Shown: in pieces, positions 54,446 through 63,500 of the stretch
How positions within the stretch are numbered: position 1 is the stretch's first letter
Layout: each line of letters begins with the position of its first letter
NCBI RefSeq assembly: GCF_000424665.1
Contig: NZ_AUKI01000011.1
Location: 62,001-126,000, forward strand
DNA: 64,000 nucleotides
DNA from: Salinimicrobium terrae DSM 17865
Lineage (GTDB): Bacteria > Bacteroidota > Bacteroidia > Flavobacteriales > Flavobacteriaceae
Reading direction: 5' to 3'
Program-made: the position numbers and the translations under genes
Notes under the pieces: generated by a model
Told to the model about the DNA's origin: nothing
What the model saw: only the letters and a program-made list of their open reading frames with translations
The model's database searches: none

Positions 54446-56047
54446 ATGAAGATGTATAGTAAATTAAAATCATTATTTATCCTTTTCCTAAGCCTGGGGG
54501 TTTTGAGCTCCTGTGAAAGTGAATTGGATTTACAGCCGGAGGATAACAGGCAGGTTCCTGCCGAGCTTTTGACAGATGTGGAAGGTTATAAACAATTTCT
54601 GGCGAAATTATATGCAGGTCTTGCAGTAAGCGGTCAGGAAGGACCGGCCGGAGATCCCGATCTCGTTGGTCTTGATGAAGGTTTCTCGCAGTACATGCGC
54701 CTTTACTGGATGCTACAGGAATTACCGACAGATGAAGCGGTGATAGGCTGGAATGACGCAGGTTTGCCCGAACTTGTTACTCAAAACTGGACTTCAGGAA
54801 ACCCCTTTATTAGGACTATGTATTCCAGGATTTTATACCAGGTGGCATTGACCAATGAGTTCATCCGGCAGTCAGGCGAAGGTAATCTTGAGGCCAATGG
54901 TATAGATGAATCTGAAAGAGATGAAATCCTTCAGTTCCGAGCTGAAGCCAGGTTCCTTAGAGCTTTGAGCTATTACCATGCTTTAGACCTCTATGGAAAC
55001 CCTCCTTTCATTACAGAGGAAGACCCTGTTGGAGCCTTTTTACCCGAACAAATTCAAAGAGCAGAACTTTTTGCTTATATCGAAAGTGAATTGCTTGCAA
55101 TCGAAAATGAGGTTGCACCGGCAAGACAAAATGAATATGGGCGTGTAGATCAGGGTGCAGTTTGGACCTTATTGTCTAAACTTTATTTAAATGCCGAAGA
55201 GTATACGGGAACTGAGCGTTATTCAGATGTTATCACCTACACACAAAAGATTATTGGTGCCGGATATGAACTTGTAGATGATTATCAAAAATTATTCCTC
55301 GCTGACAACAATACAAACGGAGCACAGAACGAGATCATTTTCCCTATAGCTTTTGATGGAATTAATACAAATTCTTATGGAGGATTAACTTTCGTTATCC
55401 ATGCTTCTATTGGAGGAGATATGGATCCCGAAGAATTCGGAGTTAACTCAGGATGGGCCGGACTCAGGACTACTCCTGAATTTGTAGATCTTTTTCCTGA
55501 TGGGGCAGACTCCAGAGACGAACGGGAAATGTTCTACACAGAAGGTCAAAACCTCGAGATCAATGACCTTACTGCCTTTACAGATGGTTATGCTGTAGGA
55601 AAATACAAAAATGTTGATGTTGATGGAAACCAGGGAAGTGATTCTACGGGAGAACATGTTGACACAGACTTTCCCCTATTTAGATTGGGTGATGTTTACC
55701 TAATGTATGCAGAAGCCGTTTTACGTGGTGGAGGCGGAAGTATGGATCAGGCATTGATTTACGTAAATGAGTTAAGAGAAAGAGCATATGAGGAAAATGT
55801 CAATCTTGTTCCTGCAGATGAGTTCAACCTTGATCTTATCCTGGCTGAAAGAGGCCGGGAATTATACTGGGAGGCCCATCGCAGAACAGATTTAATTCGT
55901 TTTGACCAGTTTTCCACAAATGGAACCTGGGCATGGAAAGGAAATACACCCAGGGGAGCTACCACTGCAGCATTTAGGAACCTTTACCCTATTCCAGCTT
56001 CAGACCTTGGGGTCAACACCAACTTAACACAAAATCCAGGATACTAA
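54446..56047 (+). CDS. susD: SusD-like outer-membrane glycan-binding lipoprotein
   Basis: Surface lipoprotein (lipobox in LGVLSSCESELDL) that closes over SusC and binds glucan. The 533 residues show the SusD/RagB features: N-terminal DLQPEDNRQ, helical TPR-type section RAEARFLRALSYYHALDLYG around residue 175, and the C-terminal LAERGRELYWEAHRRTDLIRF. Normal length. It lies 13 bases after susC and 16 bases before the susE-like gene. Confidence 0.95.
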   Translation: MKMYSKLKSLFILFLSLGVLSSCESELDLQPEDNRQVPAELLTDVEGYKQFLAKLYAGLAVSGQEGPAGDPDLVGLDEGFSQYMRLYWMLQELPTDEAVIGWNDAGLPELVTQNWTSGNPFIRTMYSRILYQVALTNEFIRQSGEGNLEANGIDESERDEILQFRAEARFLRALSYYHALDLYGNPPFITEEDPVGAFLPEQIQRAELFAYIESELLAIENEVAPARQNEYGRVDQGAVWTLLSKLYLNAEEYTGTERYSDVITYTQKIIGAGYELVDDYQKLFLADNNTNGAQNEIIFPIAFDGINTNSYGGLTFVIHASIGGDMDPEEFGVNSGWAGLRTTPEFVDLFPDGADSRDEREMFYTEGQNLEINDLTAFTDGYAVGKYKNVDVDGNQGSDSTGEHVDTDFPLFRLGDVYLMYAEAVLRGGGGSMDQALIYVNELRERAYEENVNLVPADEFNLDLILAERGRELYWEAHRRTDLIRFDQFSTNGTWAWKGNTPRGATTAAFRNLYPIPASDLGVNTNLTQNPGY

Positions 56048-56063
56048 TTATAAATAAAGAAAA

Positions 56064-57203
56064 ATGAAAAAAATTTCAACATTAATAATAGCTTTAATAG
56101 CTCTCACAGGCTTTAATGCATGTAGTTCAGACGATGATGTGGTTTTCATCGCACAACCGGATCCAGAGGGAATTTCTTTTGAAAATACTTTCTCTTCAGA
56201 ATATGTTTTAACTACCTCTACCGCAGAAAATACTGTCGAAAGATTTGTTTGGAATGAAATAGATCTTGAGGTTCCTACAAACATAAACTATGACGTTTTA
56301 GGTTCCACATCCCAGGATATGACAGACCCTGTTTTATTAGGAAGCACTGCAGGAACAAATCTAGCTGTCAAAGTGCAACAATTATTAAATCTTGCTGAAG
56401 ATGCTGGATTAGATAATGATCCTGCCACCGAGGCTCCTAATACAGGAACATTTTATGTCCAGGTGGTAGCCACTGCCGGTACTGCCGGTGAAATGGTTCA
56501 TGCATCTGAAATACAACCAATAAATGTAGTTATTCCTGAAACAACAGGGGAAGAGGAAGAAACCTTTACTAATTTCTTTCTTGTAGGAGATGTTACTGCT
56601 GCCGGTTGGGAACCGGATAATAACAACACTCCACTTTTTAGAGATGGAGAAAATGAAAACCTGTTCCACTTTACTGGAAGATTCAATGGAAGTGGTGAGT
56701 CAGAAGGTTTCAAACTTCTTGAAACACTAGGTGCATGGCAGCCACAATGGGGGCTTGACAATGGCAACCTTAGCAACAGTACTATTCTTGGTGGAGATCC
56801 ATCTGCTTTCCCTGTTGATGCTAACGGTTACTATAGCTTTACCATGAATATTGATGATATGACCTACTCTTTTGAACCCTATGACGCTTCTGGAGCTGTT
56901 ACTTATGATGCTATTGGAATTGTTGGTCCAGCTCAGGCAGGAGGATGGGACGCAGATACGGATTTGACACAATCTGAATTTGATCCACATATCTGGTTTG
57001 CAAATGACGTAGAGCTTTCAGATGGAGAAATGAAGTTCCGTGCAAATGATGCCTGGACAGCAAGTTGGGGAGATACAACTTTCCCAAGTGGACAAGGTGC
57101 AAATAGTGATGACCCAAATATCGTTGCAGAAGGTGGAATATATGATGTCTGGTTTAACGATATAACAGGTCGTTATATACTGATCCCTCAGGCCGAAGAA
57201 TAA
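56064..57203 (+). CDS. susE: SusE/SusF-like starch-binding surface lipoprotein
   Basis: The 379-residue lipoprotein (lipobox in ALTGFNACSSDDD) has a SusE N-terminal beta domain (about 25-160) followed by two starch-binding-type modules. The repeats start FFLVGDVTAAGWEPDNNNTP and AIGIVGPAQAGGWDADTDLT and end MTYSFEPYD and GRYILIPQ, with Trp residues suited to glucan stacking. It probably holds alpha-glucan at the surface. A perfect 15-bp hairpin separates it from the amylase gene. Confidence 0.9.
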   Translation: MKKISTLIIALIALTGFNACSSDDDVVFIAQPDPEGISFENTFSSEYVLTTSTAENTVERFVWNEIDLEVPTNINYDVLGSTSQDMTDPVLLGSTAGTNLAVKVQQLLNLAEDAGLDNDPATEAPNTGTFYVQVVATAGTAGEMVHASEIQPINVVIPETTGEEEETFTNFFLVGDVTAAGWEPDNNNTPLFRDGENENLFHFTGRFNGSGESEGFKLLETLGAWQPQWGLDNGNLSNSTILGGDPSAFPVDANGYYSFTMNIDDMTYSFEPYDASGAVTYDAIGIVGPAQAGGWDADTDLTQSEFDPHIWFANDVELSDGEMKFRANDAWTASWGDTTFPSGQGANSDDPNIVAEGGIYDVWFNDITGRYILIPQAEE

Positions 57204-57212
57204 AATTAACCC

Positions 57213-57248
57213 TTCTAAAATGGCTGCTTTACGGCAGCCATTTTAGAA
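57213..57248 (+). promoter_or_regulatory. 15-bp hairpin between susE and the surface amylase
   Basis: TTCTAAAATGGCTGC (57213-57227) pairs perfectly with GCAGCCATTTTAGAA (57234-57248) around TTTACG. It lacks a T run and ends 11 bases before the amylase ATG, so it looks like an mRNA processing or stability stem, or a partial terminator, that sets a different level for the last gene. Confidence 0.6.
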
Positions 57249-57259
57249 AATTTAATAAT

Positions 57260-58702
57260 ATGAAAAATAGCAATTTATTTTATCCCTTTTTTGTTAGTCT
57301 ACTCCTTCTTGCAGGATGTTCGACAAACGATGATACGGTGGATACAGACCAGGAGAGTGAAACGGTAGACCCACCTCCTGTAGAGGCACAACCAATCAAT
57401 CTTGCCGATTATGACAATGGTTCCGGAGTTATGATGCAGGCATTTTATTGGGATGTGGAACCTGTAGGAGAATGGTGGGATTTATTGGCAGAAAAAGTTG
57501 ATGATTGGGCAGATACGGGTGTGAACCGGATATGGTTACCGGTTGCTACAAAAGGTCAATCTGGTGCAGGAGGCATGGGGTATGATATATCCGATTATTT
57601 TGATTTTGGCGAATTTAACCAGCATGGAAGTATTGAAACCAGGTTTGGTTCAAGGGAAGAACTTGAAAACCTAATCTCAAAAGCTCATGAAAATAATATT
57701 GAAGTGATCGCCGATATTGTGATTAATCATAATTCAGGTGGAGGCATTGAATGGAATCCTTATCGTGAGAAGTACACCTATACTGTCTTCAACAAGGAGC
57801 ATGGTAATGCTTCAGGGAAATTCAATCGTGATTTTGAAAATTTTTATCCCAACAGCACTAGTCCAAATGATCCCGGTAGCCTTTTCTATGAAGAAACTAA
57901 TCTGGACCACAATCAGGAATACGTTCAGGACTGGCTGTGGGCAGAGGATTATTCAGTTGCTAAGTACTACAAAAATGAAATAGGTTTTGACGGCTGGAGA
58001 TTTGACTATGTATTGGGATATGAGCCATGGGTAGTAAAGGAATGGATGGGAGAAGTTGGTGGGTTTGCAGTGGCAGAATTGTGGGATGGAAATCCAGTTG
58101 TCCTAGAGAATTACATTGAAGAAACCGGCGTAGCAGTTTTTGATTTCGCCACCTTTTATAAACTTGATGAAGCTTTTGACAGAAATGATGATCTTACTTA
58201 TTTAACCGGAGATATGGTTTGGAAAACCTACCCGGACAAAGCTGTTACCTTCACAGCAAATCACGATACTGAAAAAGATGAGAATGAAGATAATTTTATA
58301 GCCATGGAAAATAAAATGAAAGCTTATGCTTTTATTCTTACACATCCCGGTTACCCTACCATTTTCTACTCAGATTATGAAAACGAAGAGTTCAAAAGCC
58401 AGTTACAGCAGTTGATCCTAATCAATAATACAATTGCCACTGGAGACGTGGAAGTACTGTACGTAGATGAAGATGAGTACATTATGAAAAGAGCCCGAAC
58501 TCCCTCCAATCCTGGTCTAATCCTTTATTTAAATACTAATGGTAATGCCAAAATAAAAGATAATATAGATACAGATTGGAACCTGTCCAGAATTATGGAT
58601 TATACAGGCAATATTGAATACAGCCCTACTACAGATAAAGATGGGAATGTTTCTTTAAGAGCACCTGCCAATGGCTACGCGGTGTATTCCCTTATGAAAT
58701 AA
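57260..58702 (+). CDS. GH13 alpha-amylase, surface lipoprotein
   Basis: Endo-acting amylase that starts starch breakdown outside the cell, the SusG role. The 480 residues have a lipobox in LLLLAGCSTNDDT, an acidic spacer, and a GH13 domain of the AmyS/plant-like type (SGVMMQAFYWDVEPVGEWWD). Catalytic blocks: DIVINHNSGGG, the nucleophile Asp in FDGWRFDYVLGYE, the Glu in VAELWDGNP and TANHDTEKDE. A short C-terminal beta domain follows. It differs from SusG, which carries an inserted CBM58. Last gene of the rightward arm. Confidence 0.92.
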   Translation: MKNSNLFYPFFVSLLLLAGCSTNDDTVDTDQESETVDPPPVEAQPINLADYDNGSGVMMQAFYWDVEPVGEWWDLLAEKVDDWADTGVNRIWLPVATKGQSGAGGMGYDISDYFDFGEFNQHGSIETRFGSREELENLISKAHENNIEVIADIVINHNSGGGIEWNPYREKYTYTVFNKEHGNASGKFNRDFENFYPNSTSPNDPGSLFYEETNLDHNQEYVQDWLWAEDYSVAKYYKNEIGFDGWRFDYVLGYEPWVVKEWMGEVGGFAVAELWDGNPVVLENYIEETGVAVFDFATFYKLDEAFDRNDDLTYLTGDMVWKTYPDKAVTFTANHDTEKDENEDNFIAMENKMKAYAFILTHPGYPTIFYSDYENEEFKSQLQQLILINNTIATGDVEVLYVDEDEYIMKRARTPSNPGLILYLNTNGNAKIKDNIDTDWNLSRIMDYTGNIEYSPTTDKDGNVSLRAPANGYAVYSLMK

Positions 58703-58720
58703 ACTCTTCGGAAGTATTAA

Positions 58721-58753
58721 AAAGGCTGGTCTATTGACCGGCCTTTCTTTTTT
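58721..58753 (+). terminator. Terminator after the surface amylase
   Basis: AAAGGCTGGTC (58721-58731) and GACCGGCCTTT (58736-58746) pair (one G-T) around TATT, followed by CTTTTTTT. It separates the amylase from the convergent glycosidase gene and may serve that too. Confidence 0.88.
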
Positions 58754-58764
58754 TAAGATATGGG

Positions 58765-61359
58765 TTATTCCAGTCTTACCGAAATAATTCCAACTCCATG
58801 TTGTTCCTGTTGTTCGACTGAATTCAATCCGGGACCAATCGAAAATTGTAAACTCTCAGCATTTTCAATATTAAAAGGTTCCTGAACATTGTGTTTGAAA
58901 TAAAGTGGTAAAAAAGTGGGGTATGGTCTTGGAAGTGTGACCGTCTGTACCGGCTCAAGGGAAGATAGATCGATCTCATATTCCTCTACTTCCGGCTGTA
59001 GTTCAATGATTTTACCAAAGGACCTGCCATTGTCCATCACAAGCGCCACCTGTATTTTGACCGGTTTTTCGTTCAGGGCCCGACCTTTGAGCACCAGCTT
59101 TTCTTTATTTTCCAGTACTCCTTCCCTACCCTCTACTCTCCTGTTAAAATTATATCTGAAGGAATAATCATAAACAGGCGCTGCATTTGTATTTTCCGGA
59201 TCTACTTCAAATAGTTTCTTTACATCCACCTGAAACTCTGCTTCTCCCGGGTGCTCTGCCGGTACCACATTGTTTGTAGGCAGCCACTTTCTTACCACAT
59301 CTTCTGTATCTTCTGAAGCATTGAAAAGATATACAGGAGCATCGGGCTCAACAATACGAACGGTGTACGGGTCATCGGGATCAAAGTCCCATTGCCCCGG
59401 ATTACCTTCCTGCCCTCCCGGAAAGGTTCTTGTTCCCCCGGGAGTGGTGACGATTACACGGTACTCTAAAAAGCCGTTTTTAAGAAGCTCTTCCGGCACC
59501 ACTGCAGTATACTGATATGCCTCTCCCTGCTGAAGGTCGACACTTTCATAGGTATTTCCATTTCTAAACCACGCCTGTACCTGCTCGACCAGCTCATTAG
59601 ACACAACAGTAGCCGAAATCTCATGCTCCTGCCCCGCTGAGAGCGTTGGAACGGGTTCATGCACCAAATAAGTTCTATCCACGGTACTTTCAGGAGCTAC
59701 AAAAGCTGAAAAATCTTCATCTGTCCAACCTCTGTAAGAAGAACTGATTTCTTTGCTCTCTTTGGAAAGTATATAAGTTCCCGGTTCCACCAAAAAACTC
59801 TGGTCAGATGACATTTTAGAAATATCATTCTCTTTGTTGATCCCAATGATCTCAAATTCTGTTTCAAGTTCAGGAAGATGCACTTCCATCTCCCACTTTC
59901 CGTGCTTAATTACCGTCAGAGTTTTTTCAAGACTATTATTTCCAAAGGGATTGTCAACCAGGATAGCATCTGGCATCACCTCCAGCCTCCACACCCCATT
60001 TTCCATCTTGTCCAAGAAGTATGCTCCCTTACCTTCGTATTTTATTACAGGAGAATTACTAAAGCCTGCTATTTGCTTCAGCTTTTTCAAGTTTTTCGGC
60101 TGACTTTCAGTAGAATTCGTATAGATAAATTTTTCAGCAGAATTCATTACGGCAAGATCCTTCTCATAGCTTATACTAAAATTTCCGAAGGTGAGATTTG
60201 CAGGATATCCTCCCAAATCTTGCTCCATTGGCAGCTCATGAAAAATCTCTCCGCTTATCATTAGAGCTAAGGCTTTTTGCGGCGTGTATACCAGGTTCAT
60301 ATAATGGGTATCATATTCTGTATTACCCGCGGCCATGTAAGTGGGATCATAAGCGAAATGAGTTCCTATTTGAATTCCTGCCTGCCGGAAACTTCGTGCC
60401 ATGGCGGGATACATGTAAGACTTCATTACATCGGCTGCATCAAATTCATAAACAAGCTTTGCCAGCCCGTGTTTCTCCCACACATCATCAAAAGGAATTT
60501 GGTAATTGTTCACATTTGGAAGAAGGTTTCCTTCAAGTTCCTTTCCAAATCCGAGACCTGTAGGGTACCATTGGAATGTCCCTCCATCAATCCCCGCTTC
60601 AGCGTAAGTTTCTGCAAGTTGTATGCTATGAGTAACATTATAAAAGATAGGCTTTTTGGTGCCGGTAGATCTCATAGACGTGAGCATTCGTTCGATGAAC
60701 TCCTTCACCTTTTCCGGGCTCTCCCGGTGGTGCGGTTCATTGCTCACTTCAAAAGCTATTACATTCGGCTCATCCTTGTAAGCAATTCCTGTGTACGGGT
60801 TGACATGCTCAAGGAATTGAGCCAAATAATTTTCCTGGGCCTTAATTGCATCAGGATTAGTGAGACTGCCTTCTTTTCCATATTTATGAGAAAATCCGGG
60901 GGTCTCGGTATCAGGTTCCGGCCATCCACCTCCCCAATAAGCTATTGGTGTTAGCACAAAATTAATTCCCCGGTTCTTAAGTTCGTTGATAAGAAAATCA
61001 AAATGATCAAGACGTTCATTCTTAAGAAGATTTCCCTCCTCATCACTTATTTCGGTATCCCAAATATGAATGCGATAAAGATCAAAACCCAGTCTGGAAA
61101 AATGATACACATCATCCCGCATGGCTTCTTTAAGATCTACTCCAAGTTTTTGTCCCGTGCGATAAGCATGGGCAAATGGCACAGAATAATTCACTCCAAA
61201 ACCTTTTACCTCCTCATTGTTCCGATCCCAGCGCATTACACCGCTTTCATCCACATAAACATTTCCTTTTTTTTCATTTTTGACATCCTGTGAAAAGCTA
61301 ATGTTACTGGTGAGGACAAGGACGGCCAGAATGAAGACGTAATTAATATTATTTTTCAT
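58765..61359 (-). CDS. Large secreted clan GH-A-like glycoside hydrolase
   Basis: 864 residues with a signal peptide (YVFILAVLVLTSNISFSQ). The first half is a (beta/alpha)8 glycosidase: GFDLYRIHIWD and FVLTPIAYWGGGWPEPD, the acid/base Glu in FEVSNEPHHRES, and the presumed nucleophile Glu in KLVYEFDAADVM. This resembles GH5-like enzymes but I cannot name the family. The C-terminal 400 residues are beta-rich domains, possibly carbohydrate binding. The ATG at 61359 is chosen over a GTG at 61374. The substrate is unknown; the nearby galKT genes make a galactose-containing glycan worth considering. Confidence 0.72.
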   Translation of the reverse strand: MKNNINYVFILAVLVLTSNISFSQDVKNEKKGNVYVDESGVMRWDRNNEEVKGFGVNYSVPFAHAYRTGQKLGVDLKEAMRDDVYHFSRLGFDLYRIHIWDTEISDEEGNLLKNERLDHFDFLINELKNRGINFVLTPIAYWGGGWPEPDTETPGFSHKYGKEGSLTNPDAIKAQENYLAQFLEHVNPYTGIAYKDEPNVIAFEVSNEPHHRESPEKVKEFIERMLTSMRSTGTKKPIFYNVTHSIQLAETYAEAGIDGGTFQWYPTGLGFGKELEGNLLPNVNNYQIPFDDVWEKHGLAKLVYEFDAADVMKSYMYPAMARSFRQAGIQIGTHFAYDPTYMAAGNTEYDTHYMNLVYTPQKALALMISGEIFHELPMEQDLGGYPANLTFGNFSISYEKDLAVMNSAEKFIYTNSTESQPKNLKKLKQIAGFSNSPVIKYEGKGAYFLDKMENGVWRLEVMPDAILVDNPFGNNSLEKTLTVIKHGKWEMEVHLPELETEFEIIGINKENDISKMSSDQSFLVEPGTYILSKESKEISSSYRGWTDEDFSAFVAPESTVDRTYLVHEPVPTLSAGQEHEISATVVSNELVEQVQAWFRNGNTYESVDLQQGEAYQYTAVVPEELLKNGFLEYRVIVTTPGGTRTFPGGQEGNPGQWDFDPDDPYTVRIVEPDAPVYLFNASEDTEDVVRKWLPTNNVVPAEHPGEAEFQVDVKKLFEVDPENTNAAPVYDYSFRYNFNRRVEGREGVLENKEKLVLKGRALNEKPVKIQVALVMDNGRSFGKIIELQPEVEEYEIDLSSLEPVQTVTLPRPYPTFLPLYFKHNVQEPFNIENAESLQFSIGPGLNSVEQQEQHGVGIISVRLE

Positions 61360-61391
61360 GTTATTTTGTTTCACTGTAGATTTTTTCTGCG

Positions 61392-61403
61392 GAAAATATT
61401 TTC
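61392..61403 (-). promoter_or_regulatory. Palindrome GAAAATATTTTC before the glycosidase gene
   Basis: A perfect 12-base palindrome 33 bases before the ATG, in the form of a LacI-type site with TA instead of CG at the centre. It could be an operator for the same or another LacI-family protein. AT-rich sequence makes chance occurrence possible. Confidence 0.3.
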
Positions 61404-61510
61404 GCCAAGAATTTTTCCCTGACTTTGATCATTCACTAAAATAGGTTCTATCTATTAATGACGGAAAACTTCTACATTTTGTAGCCGGTTTCTGTAATTG
61501 CGCAGACCTC

Positions 61511-62236
61511 TCAAAAAACTTCGAAATCATTACCTTTCTCTACAAGTTTTTTATACCGTTTTTGGTCGAACATATAGAAAAAAGCACCTCTTTTTGAGCC
61601 GGATTTATCCTTCTCATCAAGTTTTACAAGAACATTATGGGAGAAGACCTTTTTGCGAAAATTTCGGGTATCCAGTTCCTTTTGAAAAATGGCTTCGTAA
61701 ACACTTTGAAGTTGGGGAATAGTAAATTTCTCAGGCAGTAGTTCAAAGCCTAAAGGTTGATAGCGTGCTTTTTGCTTCAACTTTTCAAGGGCATCTTCCA
61801 CCATTTGCTCATGGTCCAGCACTAATGATGGCAACTCTTTTACATCATGCCATACTGCGCCATGATGTTCTACCAGCTCTTTGTCATAATCCTTGAGCCG
61901 TATTAAAGCATATTGTCCAACCGAAATACACCTGTAGCCGGGATCTCGATTTGCCGCACCATATACTTTAAGCTCTTCCATAAACACATTTTTGAGACCT
62001 GTGATCTCCTCCAGGACTCTCTCGGCAGCAGCCGAAACATCCTCGTCGAGCTTTACGAAGCTTCCTATAAGTGACCATTCTCCTTCCAAAGGGGCCACCC
62101 TTCTCTTAAAAAGAAGCAGTTTTAAATTTCCCGAGTCAAATCCAAAAATTATGCAATCTGTAGCCACATACATTTTTTCGCTCTGCTCATAGAAATCCCC
62201 GGTGACAGCAGGCAATTCCTCTTTTTCTTTGTACAT
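61511..62236 (-). CDS. Nudix-domain transcriptional regulator (NrtR/AraR-like)
   Basis: 241 residues: a Nudix fold (about 15-150) followed by a winged-helix domain (FTIPQLQSVYEAIF, NFRKKVFSH). The Nudix box is altered: GSFVKLDEDVSAAAER has Asp and Glu-Arg where catalysis needs Glu and Arg-Glu, and one residue is inserted before the final Gly, so hydrolysis is unlikely. This is the pattern of the NrtR family, including Bacteroides AraR, which senses sugars. Divergent from galK, it probably controls galactose genes. I chose ATG 62236 (MYKEKEELP); the frame extends to 62269 without similarity. Confidence 0.85.
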   Translation of the reverse strand: MYKEKEELPAVTGDFYEQSEKMYVATDCIIFGFDSGNLKLLLFKRRVAPLEGEWSLIGSFVKLDEDVSAAAERVLEEITGLKNVFMEELKVYGAANRDPGYRCISVGQYALIRLKDYDKELVEHHGAVWHDVKELPSLVLDHEQMVEDALEKLKQKARYQPLGFELLPEKFTIPQLQSVYEAIFQKELDTRNFRKKVFSHNVLVKLDEKDKSGSKRGAFFYMFDQKRYKKLVEKGNDFEVF

Positions 62237-62288
62237 TGATAGTGGTGTTACTATATACAAAAAAACCATTTTTTTTCGGGATAAAAAA

Positions 62289-62309
62289 TTAATGTACGAT
62301 ATACATTTA
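62289..62309 (+). promoter_or_regulatory. Operator candidate TTAATGTA-N5-TACATTTA before galK
   Basis: The two 8-base arms match at 7 positions around CGATA. The site ends one base before the -7 box of galK, where it would block polymerase, and is 53 bases from the Nudix regulator start. It is the natural target for that regulator. Confidence 0.55.
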
Positions 62310-62310
62310 T

Positions 62311-62318
62311 TAACTTTG
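62311..62318 (+). promoter_or_regulatory. -7 box (TAACTTTG) of the galK promoter
   Basis: TAACTTTG matches TAnnTTTG exactly. Transcription should start near 62323, about 27 bases before the galK ATG. The -33 region is covered by the operator candidate. Confidence 0.6.
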
Positions 62319-62349
62319 AAGAACTAAATTCAGGATCGTGAAAAGAACT

Positions 62350-63495
62350 ATGGAGAATACCATACCCGAAAAATTCAGAGATTTTAAAAGTAAATTTACT
62401 GTCTACGCCCCCGGTAGGATCAATCTCATTGGAGAACACACAGATTATAACAATGGATTTGTTTTACCAACGGCCATAGATAAAACCATTAAATTGCAAT
62501 TCGCATCCAATTCCACCCCCTACTCCTGTAATATTTACAGTAAAACCTATGGCAAAAGCTTCAGCTTTGATCTTCGGAAGATATCCAGGAGGGAAGAACA
62601 ATGGGAAAATTACATTTTAGGAGTGGTAAACGAAATTCAAAAGCGAGGAAAATATCCCGAAGGTTTTGATTGTATTATAGAAAGTGATCTTCCGGTTGGA
62701 GCCGGTATAAGTTCTTCGGCTGCATTGGAAAGTGGAATTGCCTTTGGCCTCAATGAGCTTTTCGATCTTGATCTTTCCCGCCAGACTATCGCCGAGCTAT
62801 CCCGGGATGCAGAACATAACTATGTGGGTACTAAATGCGGGATCATGGATCAATACGCATCGGTTCTAAGTAAGGAGGGGCATCTTATTTTACTCGATTG
62901 CCGCAGCCTTGAAGCCACGTATATACCTGCTAATTTTAAACATCATAAGCTCCTTCTTTTAAATACAATGGTATCACATAGCCTCGCTACAAGTGAGTAC
63001 AACACCCGAAGGAAGGAATGTGAAGAAGCTGTTAATCATATAAATCAACGGTATCCCGAAGTAAGATCTCTACGGGATATAAATCTCAAGCGCCTGGTCG
63101 AATTTCGGGATTCTCTTCCGGAAGTCCTGTACAAAAGGGCTCATTTCGTTATTTCAGAAAATGATCGCGTTCTTAAAGCGGTAGAAGCTATAAGGCGGGA
63201 AGATCTTGGACAGTTTGGGCTACTTATGTATGATTCACATAAAGGGCTTAGAGACAATTATGAGGTTAGTTGTAAAGAGCTGGATTTCCTTGTGGATCTC
63301 ACCACAGATTATGAGCCTGTCAAGGGCGCCAGGATGATGGGCGGTGGATTTGGCGGCTGTACCATTAATCTTATTGAAGAGAATGCGGTCGAGGATTTTA
63401 TCAAAATTGCTTCGGAAGCTTATCAAAAAGAGTTCAATGTTAAACCTGAAGCAATAGTCGTTTCACCTGAAAAGGGTACACACCTTCGTAAATAA
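62350..63495 (+). CDS. galK: Galactokinase
   Basis: Phosphorylates galactose at C1 with ATP, first step of the Leloir pathway. The GHMP-kinase chain has the galactose signature [19 protein letters not shown] near residue 25, the ATP loop [20 protein letters not shown] near 115, the catalytic Asp region GIMDQYASV and the C-terminal [16 protein letters not shown]. About 381 residues, normal for the family. I prefer ATG 62350 (MENTIPEKF); GTG at 62338 would add four residues. galT starts five bases after the stop. Confidence 0.95.
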   Translation: MENTIPEKFRDFKSKFTVYAPGRINLIGEHTDYNNGFVLPTAIDKTIKLQFASNSTPYSCNIYSKTYGKSFSFDLRKISRREEQWENYILGVVNEIQKRGKYPEGFDCIIESDLPVGAGISSSAALESGIAFGLNELFDLDLSRQTIAELSRDAEHNYVGTKCGIMDQYASVLSKEGHLILLDCRSLEATYIPANFKHHKLLLLNTMVSHSLATSEYNTRRKECEEAVNHINQRYPEVRSLRDINLKRLVEFRDSLPEVLYKRAHFVISENDRVLKAVEAIRREDLGQFGLLMYDSHKGLRDNYEVSCKELDFLVDLTTDYEPVKGARMMGGGFGGCTINLIEENAVEDFIKIASEAYQKEFNVKPEAIVVSPEKGTHLRK

Positions 63496-63500
63496 AAATT

